Source: Flavobacterium panacagri (GTDB lineage: Bacteria; Bacteroidota; Bacteroidia; Flavobacteriales; Flavobacteriaceae). Taken from it: a stretch of 64,000 nucleotides of DNA. The stretch lies in contig NZ_CP119766.1 of assembly GCF_030378165.1 (NCBI RefSeq), forward strand, positions 2,108,001 to 2,172,000, given 5' to 3'. Position 1 is the first letter of the stretch; the number at the start of each line of letters is the position of its first letter. The position numbers and the translations under genes were made by a program. A model generated the notes under the pieces. The model did not search any database. It was not told where the DNA came from and saw nothing but the letters and a program-made list of their open reading frames with translations. Shown piece after piece: positions 35,652 to 44,561 of the stretch.

Positions 35652-37439
35652 TTAATTATTGTTATTGTTATTTTGTTGTAAAATCTTTATATCCGATATG
35701 CGGTCTGCAAAGAAAGTAATTTTTTCTGGATATTTCAAAATTAATATTTCATATGCCTGAATTGCCTTTGTATATTTCTTTTGTTCCAGATATACTCTAG
35801 CCAAAGTCTCTGTCATTAGGTACGAATTGTCCTCTGGAGCACTTTCAATCTGAACAATCGGAGCGCTATTTCCAGGTTTAATTGGAGAGATTTTCGGATT
35901 GTTTTCGATAAATTTATCGATTATGCTGGCTTTTTTTTGTCTTTCTTCCTCTTGTTGTGCTTTTTCAGAAGCTTCTTTTGCTGCTCTTTCTTCAGGAGAA
36001 AGATCATTTGAACGATCAATTGGTTCTGTTCTAGATAATTGAAGCCATTCTTGGAAAGAGTGTTTTTCTCTTAATGAAAAATCCAAAGGTTTGCCAATCT
36101 CCAAATGTTCTGCAGCAGTTTTTACTGATTCAGTTCTTTCTTCTTCAAATTCTTCAGGAGTTTCTTCTATAATTTCTTCAATTTCTTCCTGAAGTTGTTC
36201 AGCAGTAATTTCTTCAACAGTTTCTTCAATAATTTCTTCAATAATTTCTTCTTTAACCTCGATTTTAGGAATTACAGTTTCTGCTTCTTTAATTGAAGAA
36301 AGAATTGATCTTTCGATTGTATTAAACTTAGGTTCTGGAATTATCATTTCCTCAATAACGCCTTCTTCTTCGTCTTCTTCGATAGTGCTTGAAACAGGTT
36401 GTTCAATAACAGGAATAACCTTAACTTCTTCTATAATTGCTGGTTCTTCAGGAATTGCAGCTTCAGCTTCTTTAATAGAGCTTAAAATCGAATTTTCAAT
36501 ACGATCAAATTTTGTTTCTTCCTCAATTTCTTTTGCTGATTCTGATACAGTAGGAGTTTCAGAAACTTTTATAGAACTTAAAATGGAATTTTCAATACGA
36601 TCAATTTTAGGTTTTTCAATTTCGGGCTCTTCTGTTTTTTCTGATTCAGTAAAAGAAGGAATATCAATTTCTTCTAAAGATTCTGTAGTTTCGGAAGTTA
36701 CATTTTCTATAGTTTCAGAAGTGATAATAGATTCTATTTTCTTTTCCTCTTCAATAACTGGTTTTTCATAAGTTACCGACTGTGCTTCTTTGATAGCCAT
36801 AAAAATAGAAGGATCTATTTCAGGAATTGTTATAGGTTTTTCTTCTATTGCTGGTTTCTCAAAAGTTACCGTTTGAGCTTCTTTAATAGCCATAAAAATA
36901 GAAGGATCTATTTCTGGAATATTTTTGACTTCAGTAACAACTAAAGGTTCTTCAATTTTTAAAGATTCCTCTATTTTTATCGGTTCTTCTGGTTTTACAA
37001 AATCCTCAATTTTTAAGGATTGTTCAGCTGAAACTGTAGAAACGGATTGAGCTTCTTTAATGTCAGGAACAGGCTGTTCTTCGGGATCATTTTTTTGAAG
37101 TGCTTTTCTAATTTGTTCAGGAGAAATAATTTCGCTATCAAAAACCGTAATTTCTAAAAGATCTCTTAGTTTTTGTTCGTAGAAATCATTTTGAACAGAT
37201 GTAAAAACTTCTGAAGTGATAAAATCAAATAAAACGGAACGATCCGAAGTATGTGCTGCTGTAACTTTTAAAGCATAATTATACTTAAAACTGTTTTGAT
37301 TGTAAAGTCCTTTTAATCGTAATGCGCGTGCACTTTGAAAATACGGAAATTCATTCAGAACACTTCCTAATGCATCCGCCTGCTTTTCTGTAATAGCATC
37401 CGGTTTGTTCATTAAGTAGGTATAATCAGTAACGTTCAT
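35652..37439 (-). CDS. Acidic protein with C-terminal TPR and internal repeats
   Basis: A 595-residue cytoplasmic protein, no signal peptide. The N-terminal 120 residues look folded. The middle 350 residues are low-complexity and very rich in Glu/Ile/Pro, with two copies of IPEIDPSIFMAIKEAQ and three of the RIENSILSSIKEAE type. The C-terminus contains a TPR-like pair (YLMTETLARVYLEQKKYTKA). Together with lptE and secG it forms a typical flavobacterial block. Function unknown; a scaffold role is inference. Confidence 0.75.
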   Translation of the reverse strand: MNVTDYTYLMNKPDAITEKQADALGSVLNEFPYFQSARALRLKGLYNQNSFKYNYALKVTAAHTSDRSVLFDFITSEVFTSVQNDFYEQKLRDLLEITVFDSEIISPEQIRKALQKNDPEEQPVPDIKEAQSVSTVSAEQSLKIEDFVKPEEPIKIEESLKIEEPLVVTEVKNIPEIDPSIFMAIKEAQTVTFEKPAIEEKPITIPEIDPSIFMAIKEAQSVTYEKPVIEEEKKIESIITSETIENVTSETTESLEEIDIPSFTESEKTEEPEIEKPKIDRIENSILSSIKVSETPTVSESAKEIEEETKFDRIENSILSSIKEAEAAIPEEPAIIEEVKVIPVIEQPVSSTIEEDEEEGVIEEMIIPEPKFNTIERSILSSIKEAETVIPKIEVKEEIIEEIIEETVEEITAEQLQEEIEEIIEETPEEFEEERTESVKTAAEHLEIGKPLDFSLREKHSFQEWLQLSRTEPIDRSNDLSPEERAAKEASEKAQQEEERQKKASIIDKFIENNPKISPIKPGNSAPIVQIESAPEDNSYLMTETLARVYLEQKKYTKAIQAYEILILKYPEKITFFADRISDIKILQQNNNNNN

Positions 37440-37517
37440 TTTTTTTGTTTAATCGTTTAAAATTTTATTGGCTTAACTGTTTTGAAAATCGATTAATCGA
37501 TTCAACAAGTTAAGATT

Positions 37518-38039
37518 TTACCATTTCGCCAATGACTCATTAAAAATGTCTTGGGTAATTCTTTCAAAAATTGTTTTAAGCGCATCATTTAATGTTGCTC
37601 CTGTTGGGAGTTCCTGTCCTGGGAAATCATAATAGAATTCAAAAGGTTTTTCGAAGTCATCTGTTTCTTTTTTCTTATTCATGAATCTAACATTCACACG
37701 AATTGACAAACGGTTTTGAGCGGCTCCCACATCGCCATTTGATCCTACGGCTGTTGCTGTCATTGGAGTAATTCTATAATCTACAATTTCTCCTTCGTAT
37801 GTTAAATCACCATTGACACTTACCAAGTTTAAATTGGTCTGATTCATAATCAAATCCTGCAAAGCCAATGTAAAAGTTCTGTCGATTCCTGGTTCTACTA
37901 AATCTGCGTTGTTTTGAAAAAAGTTAACCTGAAAGGTTTTAGCATCAATTTTTCCAGTTCCTGTAAAATTGTATTTTACAGTACAGCTGCTAAAAGTTGT
38001 AGCGATAAGTAGAATAAGGATATGTTTTAAGTATTTCAT
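37518..38039 (-). CDS. lptE: LptE-like lipoprotein
   Basis: A 173-residue outer-membrane lipoprotein with the signal LKHILILLIATTFSSC (lipidation at C19), followed by YNFTGTGKIDAKTFQVNFF and a beta-rich domain, the usual appearance of LptE in Bacteroidota. LptE plugs the LptD translocon for lipopolysaccharide. The order sigma-54 regulator - lptE - TPR gene - secG supports the call. Confidence 0.85.
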   Translation of the reverse strand: MKYLKHILILLIATTFSSCTVKYNFTGTGKIDAKTFQVNFFQNNADLVEPGIDRTFTLALQDLIMNQTNLNLVSVNGDLTYEGEIVDYRITPMTATAVGSNGDVGAAQNRLSIRVNVRFMNKKKETDDFEKPFEFYYDFPGQELPTGATLNDALKTIFERITQDIFNESLAKW

Positions 38040-38138
38040 TTTTTTATTTAAGGGTTGCTTGGCCAGTTCACTGGTACTTGGCCAAAGATATTCATTTTCG
38101 TTTAAAACATTTCGTGTCTTGGTGTCTTTGTGGCGAAA

Positions 38139-39398
38139 CTATAAATCGAATTGTTTGATTTTGCGGTATAAAGTCCTTTCAGAAATACCCAATTCATCAG
38201 CAGCAGCTTTACGTTTTCCTTTGTTTTTTTCTAATGATTTTTTGATCATTTCGATTTCTTTCTGCTCTAGGCGTAAAATTTCTTCTTCTTCTATAGTTTC
38301 GGCAAACAAATAATTATCATCTGGTATCTGATAGTTGTCTTCACGAACGGCTGGCGTTGTCATGACAGCAGTTCTTGGTTCTTCTTCAAAATCAATTTCG
38401 CTGTCGTTTTCTTGGTTTCCGTATATTTTCTGAATTAGATTTGGATTAATATCTTGAACTTTAGAAGTGCCGTTTTTCATCAATTCTAATGTCAGTTTTT
38501 TCAAATCGTTTAAGTCACTTTTCATATCAAAGAGGACTTTGTATAAGATATCTCTTTCGGTACTGAAGTCACTTTCTTTTTTACTGTCATTAATTACCGA
38601 AGGTAGATTACTTCCTTCTGCAGGCAGATACGATTGTAAAGTGGCCAGCGTAATATCGCGATTGGTTTCTAAAACAGAAATCTGTTCCGCCACATTTCGA
38701 AGTTGACGAATATTACCGCTCCATCTAAATTTCTGTAAAAGCTGAACAGCATCATCATCCAATCTTAACGGAGGCATTTTGTATTTATGGGCAAAATCGG
38801 CTACGAATTTTCTAAATAACAAATGAATATCATCGTTTCTTTCTCGTAAAGGCGGTAAAGTAATTTCGACTGTACTCAAACGATAATACAAATCTTCACG
38901 GAATTTACCTTTTTCGATTGCATTAAATAAATTCACATTTGTTGCTGCAACAATACGGACATTTGTTTTTTGAACTTGGGATGAACCTACTTTTATAAAT
39001 TCGCCATTTTCTAAAACACGTAACAATCTTACCTGAGTTGTCAAAGGTAATTCTCCAACTTCATCTAAAAATATTGTTCCGCCGTCTGCCACTTCAAAAT
39101 AACCTTCACGAGTGCTTGTGGCACCTGTAAACGCCCCTTTTTCGTGACCAAAAAGTTCACTATCAATAGTTCCTTCCGGAATAGCTCCGCAGTTTACTGC
39201 AATATATTTACCATGCTTTCTGTGTGAAAGCGAATGTATAATTCTAGGAATATTTTCTTTACCAACACCACTTTCCCCAGTTACCATAACCGAAATATCA
39301 GTTGGAGCAACCTGAATGGCTTTTTCAATGGCACGATTTAATTTTGGATCATTTCCAATTATCTCAAATCGCTGTTTTATTGCTTGAACTGTTTCCAT
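38139..39398 (-). CDS. Sigma-54-dependent activator without receiver domain
   Basis: A 419-residue activator made of an AAA+ domain directly at the N-terminus, a linker and a Fis-type helix-turn-helix. Motifs are the Walker A GESGVGKE (41-48) and the sigma-54 contact loop GAFTGA (88-93). The second half shows the arginine-finger region EDLYYRLSTVEITLPPLRER and the C-terminal KRKAAADELGISERTLYRKI. The lack of a receiver or other sensory domain suggests control by partners or expression. Genes downstream (lptE, TPR, secG) may be in the same transcript. Confidence 0.94.
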   Translation of the reverse strand: METVQAIKQRFEIIGNDPKLNRAIEKAIQVAPTDISVMVTGESGVGKENIPRIIHSLSHRKHGKYIAVNCGAIPEGTIDSELFGHEKGAFTGATSTREGYFEVADGGTIFLDEVGELPLTTQVRLLRVLENGEFIKVGSSQVQKTNVRIVAATNVNLFNAIEKGKFREDLYYRLSTVEITLPPLRERNDDIHLLFRKFVADFAHKYKMPPLRLDDDAVQLLQKFRWSGNIRQLRNVAEQISVLETNRDITLATLQSYLPAEGSNLPSVINDSKKESDFSTERDILYKVLFDMKSDLNDLKKLTLELMKNGTSKVQDINPNLIQKIYGNQENDSEIDFEEEPRTAVMTTPAVREDNYQIPDDNYLFAETIEEEEILRLEQKEIEMIKKSLEKNKGKRKAAADELGISERTLYRKIKQFDL

Positions 39399-39484
39399 GT
39401 AGTTTTTGTTTCAAGTTTTTTATTTGTTTCAAGTTTCAGGTTATACCTAAAAATTAAAACTTTGGCTTGTATTTTTTTTCTTTT

Positions 39485-39513
39485 GCCACAGATTAAAATG
39501 ATTAACACAGATT
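39485..39513. repeat. Eroded ACACAGATT-type repeat
   Basis: GCCACAGATTAAAATGATTA then ACACAGATT repeats within itself and resembles the middle repeat of the palindrome at 32919-33051. It lies next to the left arm of the GxxExxY frame. Confidence 0.45.
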
Positions 39514-39546
39514 TTTTTTAAATCGGTCAGAAATGTTATTATTAAA

Positions 39547-39578
39547 TTAACCACAAATTACACAAATTAGCGCAAATT
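39547..39578. repeat. Left inverted repeat around the GxxExxY gene
   Basis: This 32-base arm, with core CCACAAATTACACAAATT, matches the reverse complement of 39981-40012 at 27 of 32 positions. It lies 4 bases from the stop codon of the gene. Confidence 0.7.
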
Positions 39579-39582
39579 CAGT

Positions 39583-39972
39583 TTATGAATTTATCAATCT
39601 TTTGTGTACTAATGATTTGTTTTGAAAGTTTGCAATTATTCCAACAGGAGTATCCGCAAGCTTCATGTAATTTAATGTTTGAGCAAGATGATCATTGCTA
39701 ATTTCTTTAACTGATTTTACTTCTAATATTATATCTTCATAAACTATAAAATCGGCATAAAATTTATGAGGCAAAATAACTCCTTTGTATTCTATTGAAA
39801 ATTCCTTTTCTCGATGATAAGGAATGTTGTTATTTTTGAATTCAATTTCTAATGCATCTTTATAGACAATTTCAAGTAATCCAGGGCCTAGTAATCTATG
39901 TACTTCCATGCATATGCCTACAATTTGATAATTTTGATCTTTCTTGTAGTAATATTCGTTTGTATCGATCAT
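39583..39972 (-). CDS. GxxExxY protein (PD-(D/E)xK nuclease-like)
   Basis: A 129-residue protein of the GxxExxY family, with the naming motif G31-L-L-E34-I-V-Y37 in VHRLLGPGLLEIVYKDAL. A nuclease-like site is visible as D74 (KFYADFIVYED) and E84-V-K86 (IILEVKSV), the pattern of the PD-(D/E)xK fold. The biological role of the family is not established. The gene is framed by 32-base inverted repeats and splits the sigma-54 activator from miaB, so it looks inserted. Confidence 0.85.
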   Translation of the reverse strand: MIDTNEYYYKKDQNYQIVGICMEVHRLLGPGLLEIVYKDALEIEFKNNNIPYHREKEFSIEYKGVILPHKFYADFIVYEDIILEVKSVKEISNDHLAQTLNYMKLADTPVGIIANFQNKSLVHKRLINS

Positions 39973-39980
39973 GAATAGTT

Positions 39981-40012
39981 AATTTGCGGAAATTTGTGAA
40001 ATTTGCGGTTAT
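39981..40012. repeat. Right inverted repeat around the GxxExxY gene
   Basis: Partner of 39547-39578; it lies 8 bases upstream of the ATG and so probably within the promoter or leader of the gene, and 5 bases from the stop of miaB. Confidence 0.7.
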
Positions 40013-40017
40013 AAAAA

Positions 40018-41463
40018 CTAATTCATCTCAGAATATCCAATGGCTTCACCCTTTAAAGTTCCGCTAGTACAGCTTATGATTTTTACGTTTACAAAATCTC
40101 CAATTTTATAATTCTCTTTCGGAAAAACAACCGTTATACTTTGAGAATTTCTTCCGGAGAATTCTTCTTTAGATTTTTTAGAAACTTTCTCGATTAAAAC
40201 TTCAACTGTTTTTCCAACAAATTCCTCACTTCTAAACCAAGCATGTTTTTGTTGTAAATCGACAATTTCCTGTAATCTTCTGGCTTTAGTTTCTTCTTCA
40301 ACATCATCTTTCATTTTCCTTCCAGCAAGAGTTCCAGGGCGTTCAGAATACGAATACATATAACCGAAATTATATTTTACATATTCCATCAAACTCATGG
40401 TGTCTTGATGATCCTGTTCCGTTTCTGTGGGGAAACCGGCAATCATATCTTGTGAAATCGAAGCATCTGGAACAATCGCTCTGATTTTATCAATCAAAGC
40501 CATATATTCCTCACGAGAATGCAGACGATTCATTTCTTTTAAAATTCTGTTACTTCCAGACTGAACCGGCAAGTGAATATGTTTACAGATATTTGGATAT
40601 TTCGCCATCACATGTAAAATACTTTCGTGCATATCCTGCGGATTTGAAGTCGAAAATCTAATACGCATTTTAGGAAAACCTACCGCAACCATTTCTAATA
40701 ATTGATCAAAATCGACAGCAGTAGCTTTCTGCATTTCAGAAGCGTTTACGAAGTCTTTTTTCAAACCGCCGCCGTACCAAAGATAACTGTCAACGTTTTG
40801 TCCTAAAAGTGTAATTTCTTTAAAGCCTTTTTCCCAAAGATCTTTAATTTCATTCATAATGCTTTGAGGTTCACGGCTTCTTTCTCGTCCACGTGTAAAC
40901 GGTACAACACAAAACGTACACATATTGTCGCATCCACGAGTAATCGAAACTAAAGCGGTGATTCCGTTACTCATTAAACGAACCGGCGAAATATCTCCGT
41001 ATGTTTCCTCTTTTGATAAAATTACGTTAATGGCGTCACGTCCTTCTTCAACTTCTGCCAATAAATTCGGAAGATCTTTATAAGCATCAGGACCAACAAC
41101 AAGATCGACTATTTTTTCTTCTTCTAAAAACTGACTTTTCAAACGTTCCGCCATACAGCCTAAAACGCCTACTTTCATTTTTGGATTCGTACGTTTTACT
41201 GCATTGTATTTTTCTAAACGTTTACGAATAGTTTGTTCCGCTTTGTCACGGATAGAGCAGGTATTCACCAAAACCAAATCGGCTTCTTCAAGAACAGATG
41301 TTGTATTATAACCTCCGTCAGATAAAATGGAAGCTACGACTTCACTGTCCGAAAAATTCATCGCACAGCCGTAACTTTCTATAAAGAGTTTTTTAGTATT
41401 CTCAGGTTTATTTTCCAGAACAAGACTTTCGCCCTGTTTGCTTTCTTCAATAATCTTTTCCAT
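40018..41463 (-). CDS. miaB: MiaB, tRNA-2-methylthio-N6-dimethylallyladenosine synthase
   Basis: A 481-residue radical-SAM methylthiotransferase. The N-terminal UPF0004 domain supplies one Fe-S cluster (ESYGCAMNFSDSE, NTCSIRDKAEQ, GCMAERLK). The radical-SAM motif is RGCDNMCTFCVVPFTRG (CxxxCxxC), and a C-terminal TRAM domain follows (EFSGRNSQS, GTLKGE). It modifies A37 of tRNAs reading UNN codons. A strong promoter lies 18 bases upstream. Confidence 0.97.
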   Translation of the reverse strand: MEKIIEESKQGESLVLENKPENTKKLFIESYGCAMNFSDSEVVASILSDGGYNTTSVLEEADLVLVNTCSIRDKAEQTIRKRLEKYNAVKRTNPKMKVGVLGCMAERLKSQFLEEEKIVDLVVGPDAYKDLPNLLAEVEEGRDAINVILSKEETYGDISPVRLMSNGITALVSITRGCDNMCTFCVVPFTRGRERSREPQSIMNEIKDLWEKGFKEITLLGQNVDSYLWYGGGLKKDFVNASEMQKATAVDFDQLLEMVAVGFPKMRIRFSTSNPQDMHESILHVMAKYPNICKHIHLPVQSGSNRILKEMNRLHSREEYMALIDKIRAIVPDASISQDMIAGFPTETEQDHQDTMSLMEYVKYNFGYMYSYSERPGTLAGRKMKDDVEEETKARRLQEIVDLQQKHAWFRSEEFVGKTVEVLIEKVSKKSKEEFSGRNSQSITVVFPKENYKIGDFVNVKIISCTSGTLKGEAIGYSEMN

Positions 41464-41480
41464 TGTAAAAATTCAAAGTG

Positions 41481-41512
41481 CAAAGATAGCGTAATTGAAA
41501 CGAATATGACAA
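41481..41512 (-). promoter_or_regulatory. Bacteroidota-type promoter of miaB
   Basis: Read on the minus strand: TTG (41510-41512), 21 bases, TATCTTTG (41481-41488). This is a full consensus match, and the -7 box ends 17 bases before the miaB ATG. Confidence 0.75.
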
Positions 41513-41611
41513 GATGTCAGATAAAGAATTAACAATGTTTTGAGAAATGTTGATAGCTAGTGTTTTGAGGTTTACTTTCTATGATAAACAGCTATTTCCA
41601 GCTCTCCACTT

Positions 41612-41685
41612 CTTGTCCTCATAAAAAAAGCAAAGTTTTTAATGTTGCAAAAAGAGCTTCCGTTGGTCGCTTTTTTTATAACAAG
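41612..41685. repeat. Intergenic inverted-repeat element
   Basis: ATAAAAAAAGC (41621-41631) and GCTTTTTTTAT (41669-41679) are perfect 11-bp arms, extended by CTTGT and ACAAG outside. The internal 37 bases contain GAGCTTCCGTTGGTCGC. It resembles eroded repeats I associate with flavobacterial intergenic regions. Confidence 0.55.
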
Positions 41686-42011
41686 AAACTTTTGTTTTTT
41701 ATTCCGGGCAATCCGTTTGCAAATGAAATTCTCTGAACACCGGTTTAAAATAAAGTCAGTGAAGTAATCTGGGCAAAGTAAATGTGTTTTTAAAAGAAAA
41801 TAAATTGAGTTTTAATTTAGCGCATGTTTCTGCAATGTAAAATCTAAACTCTGAAATCTAAAATTAAAAGGGATTTCTCTGTCAGAAATCATTAAAAGTT
41901 ATACCTATATATATAATCGAGATTATTACAGATAAATCTGCAATTTTAAGTTTCATAATATCAAAATACTTCAAAAATGCATTCGTAAGGTTAATATTTA
42001 AAAAAAATAGA

Positions 42012-42019
42012 TACTTTTG
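42012..42019 (+). promoter_or_regulatory. -7 box for topA
   Basis: TACTTTTG matches TAnnTTTG and ends 18 bases before the ATG at 42038. No TTG lies at the preferred upstream distance. Confidence 0.5.
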
Positions 42020-42037
42020 TTGCAGAAAATAAGAGCA

Positions 42038-44554
42038 ATGGCAAAGAATTTAGTTATAGTGGAGTCACCTGCAAAGGCGAAAACGATCGAGAAATTCCTC
42101 GGAAGCGATTTTCAGGTGGAGTCAAGTTATGGTCACATAGCCGACTTACCATCAAAGGAAATAGGAGTAGATGTAGAAAATGGATTTAAACCTAAATATG
42201 AAGTTTCTCCTGATAAAAAAGCCTTGGTAACGAAACTAAAATCACTTTCTAAGAATGCCGAAACGGTTTGGTTAGCATCCGATGAGGACCGCGAGGGAGA
42301 GGCTATTTCATGGCACTTGGCGGAAGAATTAAAATTAGACACAAAAAAAACCAAACGAATTGTTTTTCACGAGATTACAAAATCAGCGATTCTTAAAGCA
42401 ATCGACAATCCAAGAGAAATTGATTATAATCTAGTAAACGCACAGCAGGCACGTCGTGTTCTGGATCGTTTAGTAGGTTACGAATTATCTCCTGTTTTAT
42501 GGAGAAAAATCAAAGGAGGACTTTCAGCAGGTCGTGTGCAGTCAGTTTCTGTACGTTTGATCGTTGAAAGAGAGCGTGAAATTCAAAGTTTTAATGCAGT
42601 AGCAACCTATTCAATTGTTGCAGAATTTGTAAACGAAGCTGGAAAAGCTTTCAAAGCAAAACTTCCAAAAAACTTTAATACTAAAAAAGAAGCCGAAGAT
42701 TTCTTAAATCAAAATATCGGTTCAAAATATAAGGTAGCTGATTTAGAAACTAAACCTACCAAAAAATCTCCAACATCTCCTTTTACAACTTCTACGTTAC
42801 AGCAGGAAGCAGCAAGAAAATTATACTTGCCAGTTGGAATTACCATGCAGTTGGCACAGCGTCTTTATGAAGCCGGATTGATTACTTATATGAGAACGGA
42901 TTCTGTGAATCTTTCAAAGGAAGCAATGGATGCAGCTGAAGCAGAAATCATAAAATCTTACGGAAAAGAATATTCTAAACCTCGCGTTTTTGCTAACAAA
43001 AATAAAGGAGCGCAGGAAGCACATGAAGCAATTCGTCCGACAGATATGTCTCGTCACTCTGTAAATATTGACCGTGACCAAGCGCGTTTATACGATTTGA
43101 TCTGGAAAAGAACTTTAGCGTCTCAAATGAGTGATGCGCAGTTGGAAAGAACAAATGTAAAAATTGAAGCGGATAATCATGATGAGCTTTTTACAGCTTC
43201 TGGAGAAGTATTACTTTTCGAAGGATTCTTAAAAGTGTACTTAGAAGGTCATGATGACGATGAAGAAGAGCAAGAAGGAATGCTTCCAGCTTTAAAAGTA
43301 AACGAAAAACTAGCAAATAATTACATTACAGCTACAGAAAGATATTCAAGACCGCCTGCACGTTATACTGAAGCTTCTTTAGTGAAAAAACTGGAGGAAC
43401 TGGGAATTGGACGTCCGTCTACTTATGCGCCAACTATTTCTACAATTATAAATAGAAATTATGTTGAAAAAGGAACTCTTGAAGGACAAGAGCGTAATTA
43501 TACACAGCTTACTTTGCAAAACAGTAAAGTAGGAGAGAAGTTGTTGAAAGAAAATACAGGTTCTGATAAAGGGAAATTAGTTCCTACAGATATCGGAACT
43601 ATTGTAACCGATTTCTTGGTGAAGAATTTTGGAAACATTTTAGATTATAATTTCACAGCAAAAGTAGAGCAGGATTTTGATGAAATTGCTGAAGGAAATA
43701 TTGACTGGGCAAAAATGATGCAGGATTTCTACAATCAATTTCATCCAAATGTAAAAGAGGTTGAGGCAAATGCAGAACGAGAAAGCGGTGAAAGAATTCT
43801 AGGAAAAGATGCTGATGGAAGACAAGTTTCTGTTCGTTTAGGAAAATTTGGGCCAATGGCGCAGATTGGAGAAGCAGATGATGAGGATAAAAAATTTGCC
43901 AGCTTAATGGCAGATCAAAATATTGGAAATATTACCCTTGAAGAAGCTTTAAATTTATTTTTGCTGCCTAAAAGTTTAGGAGACTATAAAGGAGAAGAAG
44001 TAGAAGTGAATAACGGCCGTTACGGTCCTTATGTTCGTCACGGAAGTGTTTTTATTTCACTGCCAAGAGGTGAAGATCCATTGAATGTTTCTAAAGAAAG
44101 AGCTCAGGAATTAATTGACGAAAAAGCACTTGCAGATGCACCGATAGCTGTTTATAAAGGAGAAGGTGTCCAGAAAGGTGTTGGGCGCTTTGGGCCATTT
44201 ATTAAATGGAACGGACTTTTTGTGAATGTGAGCAAAAAATACAATTTCGATAATTTATCGCAAGCAGATGTAGAAGAGCTTATTGAAGATAAGCTTCAAA
44301 AAAATATCGATAAAGTGCTTCACAATTGGGAAGACGAAGGAATTGTGGTGGAGAAAGCCCGTTGGGGACGTTCTGTAATCCTGAAAGGTAAAATCAAAAT
44401 TGAATTGAGTAAAGATGTTGATGCAACGAAGTTGACATTAGCTCAGGTTCAAGAAATGATAGAAGCAAAAGCTCCTGCAAAGAAAGCGGCAGCGAAAAAA
44501 ACGACAACAACTAAAAAAGCGCCAGCTAAAAAAGCAGCTGCTAAAAAGAAATAA
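42038..44554 (+). CDS. topA: DNA topoisomerase I
   Basis: The ATG at 42038 (MAKNLVIVESPAKAKTIEKF) gives 838 residues; an in-frame TTG at 42017 overlaps the promoter box. It has the Toprim domain (VIVESPAKAK, DEDREGE), the catalytic tyrosine in LITYMRTDSVNLS, and C-terminal topoisomerase repeats (GRYGPYVRHG, VGRFGPFIKWN) in place of zinc fingers. A Lys/Ala-rich tail (KKAAAKK type) binds DNA non-specifically. It relaxes negative supercoils. The arginase-fold gene follows 7 bases later. Confidence 0.97.
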   Translation: MAKNLVIVESPAKAKTIEKFLGSDFQVESSYGHIADLPSKEIGVDVENGFKPKYEVSPDKKALVTKLKSLSKNAETVWLASDEDREGEAISWHLAEELKLDTKKTKRIVFHEITKSAILKAIDNPREIDYNLVNAQQARRVLDRLVGYELSPVLWRKIKGGLSAGRVQSVSVRLIVEREREIQSFNAVATYSIVAEFVNEAGKAFKAKLPKNFNTKKEAEDFLNQNIGSKYKVADLETKPTKKSPTSPFTTSTLQQEAARKLYLPVGITMQLAQRLYEAGLITYMRTDSVNLSKEAMDAAEAEIIKSYGKEYSKPRVFANKNKGAQEAHEAIRPTDMSRHSVNIDRDQARLYDLIWKRTLASQMSDAQLERTNVKIEADNHDELFTASGEVLLFEGFLKVYLEGHDDDEEEQEGMLPALKVNEKLANNYITATERYSRPPARYTEASLVKKLEELGIGRPSTYAPTISTIINRNYVEKGTLEGQERNYTQLTLQNSKVGEKLLKENTGSDKGKLVPTDIGTIVTDFLVKNFGNILDYNFTAKVEQDFDEIAEGNIDWAKMMQDFYNQFHPNVKEVEANAERESGERILGKDADGRQVSVRLGKFGPMAQIGEADDEDKKFASLMADQNIGNITLEEALNLFLLPKSLGDYKGEEVEVNNGRYGPYVRHGSVFISLPRGEDPLNVSKERAQELIDEKALADAPIAVYKGEGVQKGVGRFGPFIKWNGLFVNVSKKYNFDNLSQADVEELIEDKLQKNIDKVLHNWEDEGIVVEKARWGRSVILKGKIKIELSKDVDATKLTLAQVQEMIEAKAPAKKAAAKKTTTTKKAPAKKAAAKKK

Positions 44555-44561
44555 AGAATAG

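Larger units (their letters stand above)
41464..42037. other. Intergenic region between miaB and topA
   Basis: This 570-base gap between divergent genes holds the miaB promoter, an inverted-repeat element (41612-41685) and the topA -7 box. The remainder is AT-rich with AATCTAAACTCTGAAATC, a common eroded flavobacterial pattern. No coding potential is seen. Confidence 0.65.

Noticed and set aside
36385..36771. Plus-strand frame of 128 codons opposite the TPR-type gene
   Set aside because: It mirrors the Glu/Ile-rich repeats of the minus-strand gene and has no ribosome site or family features.
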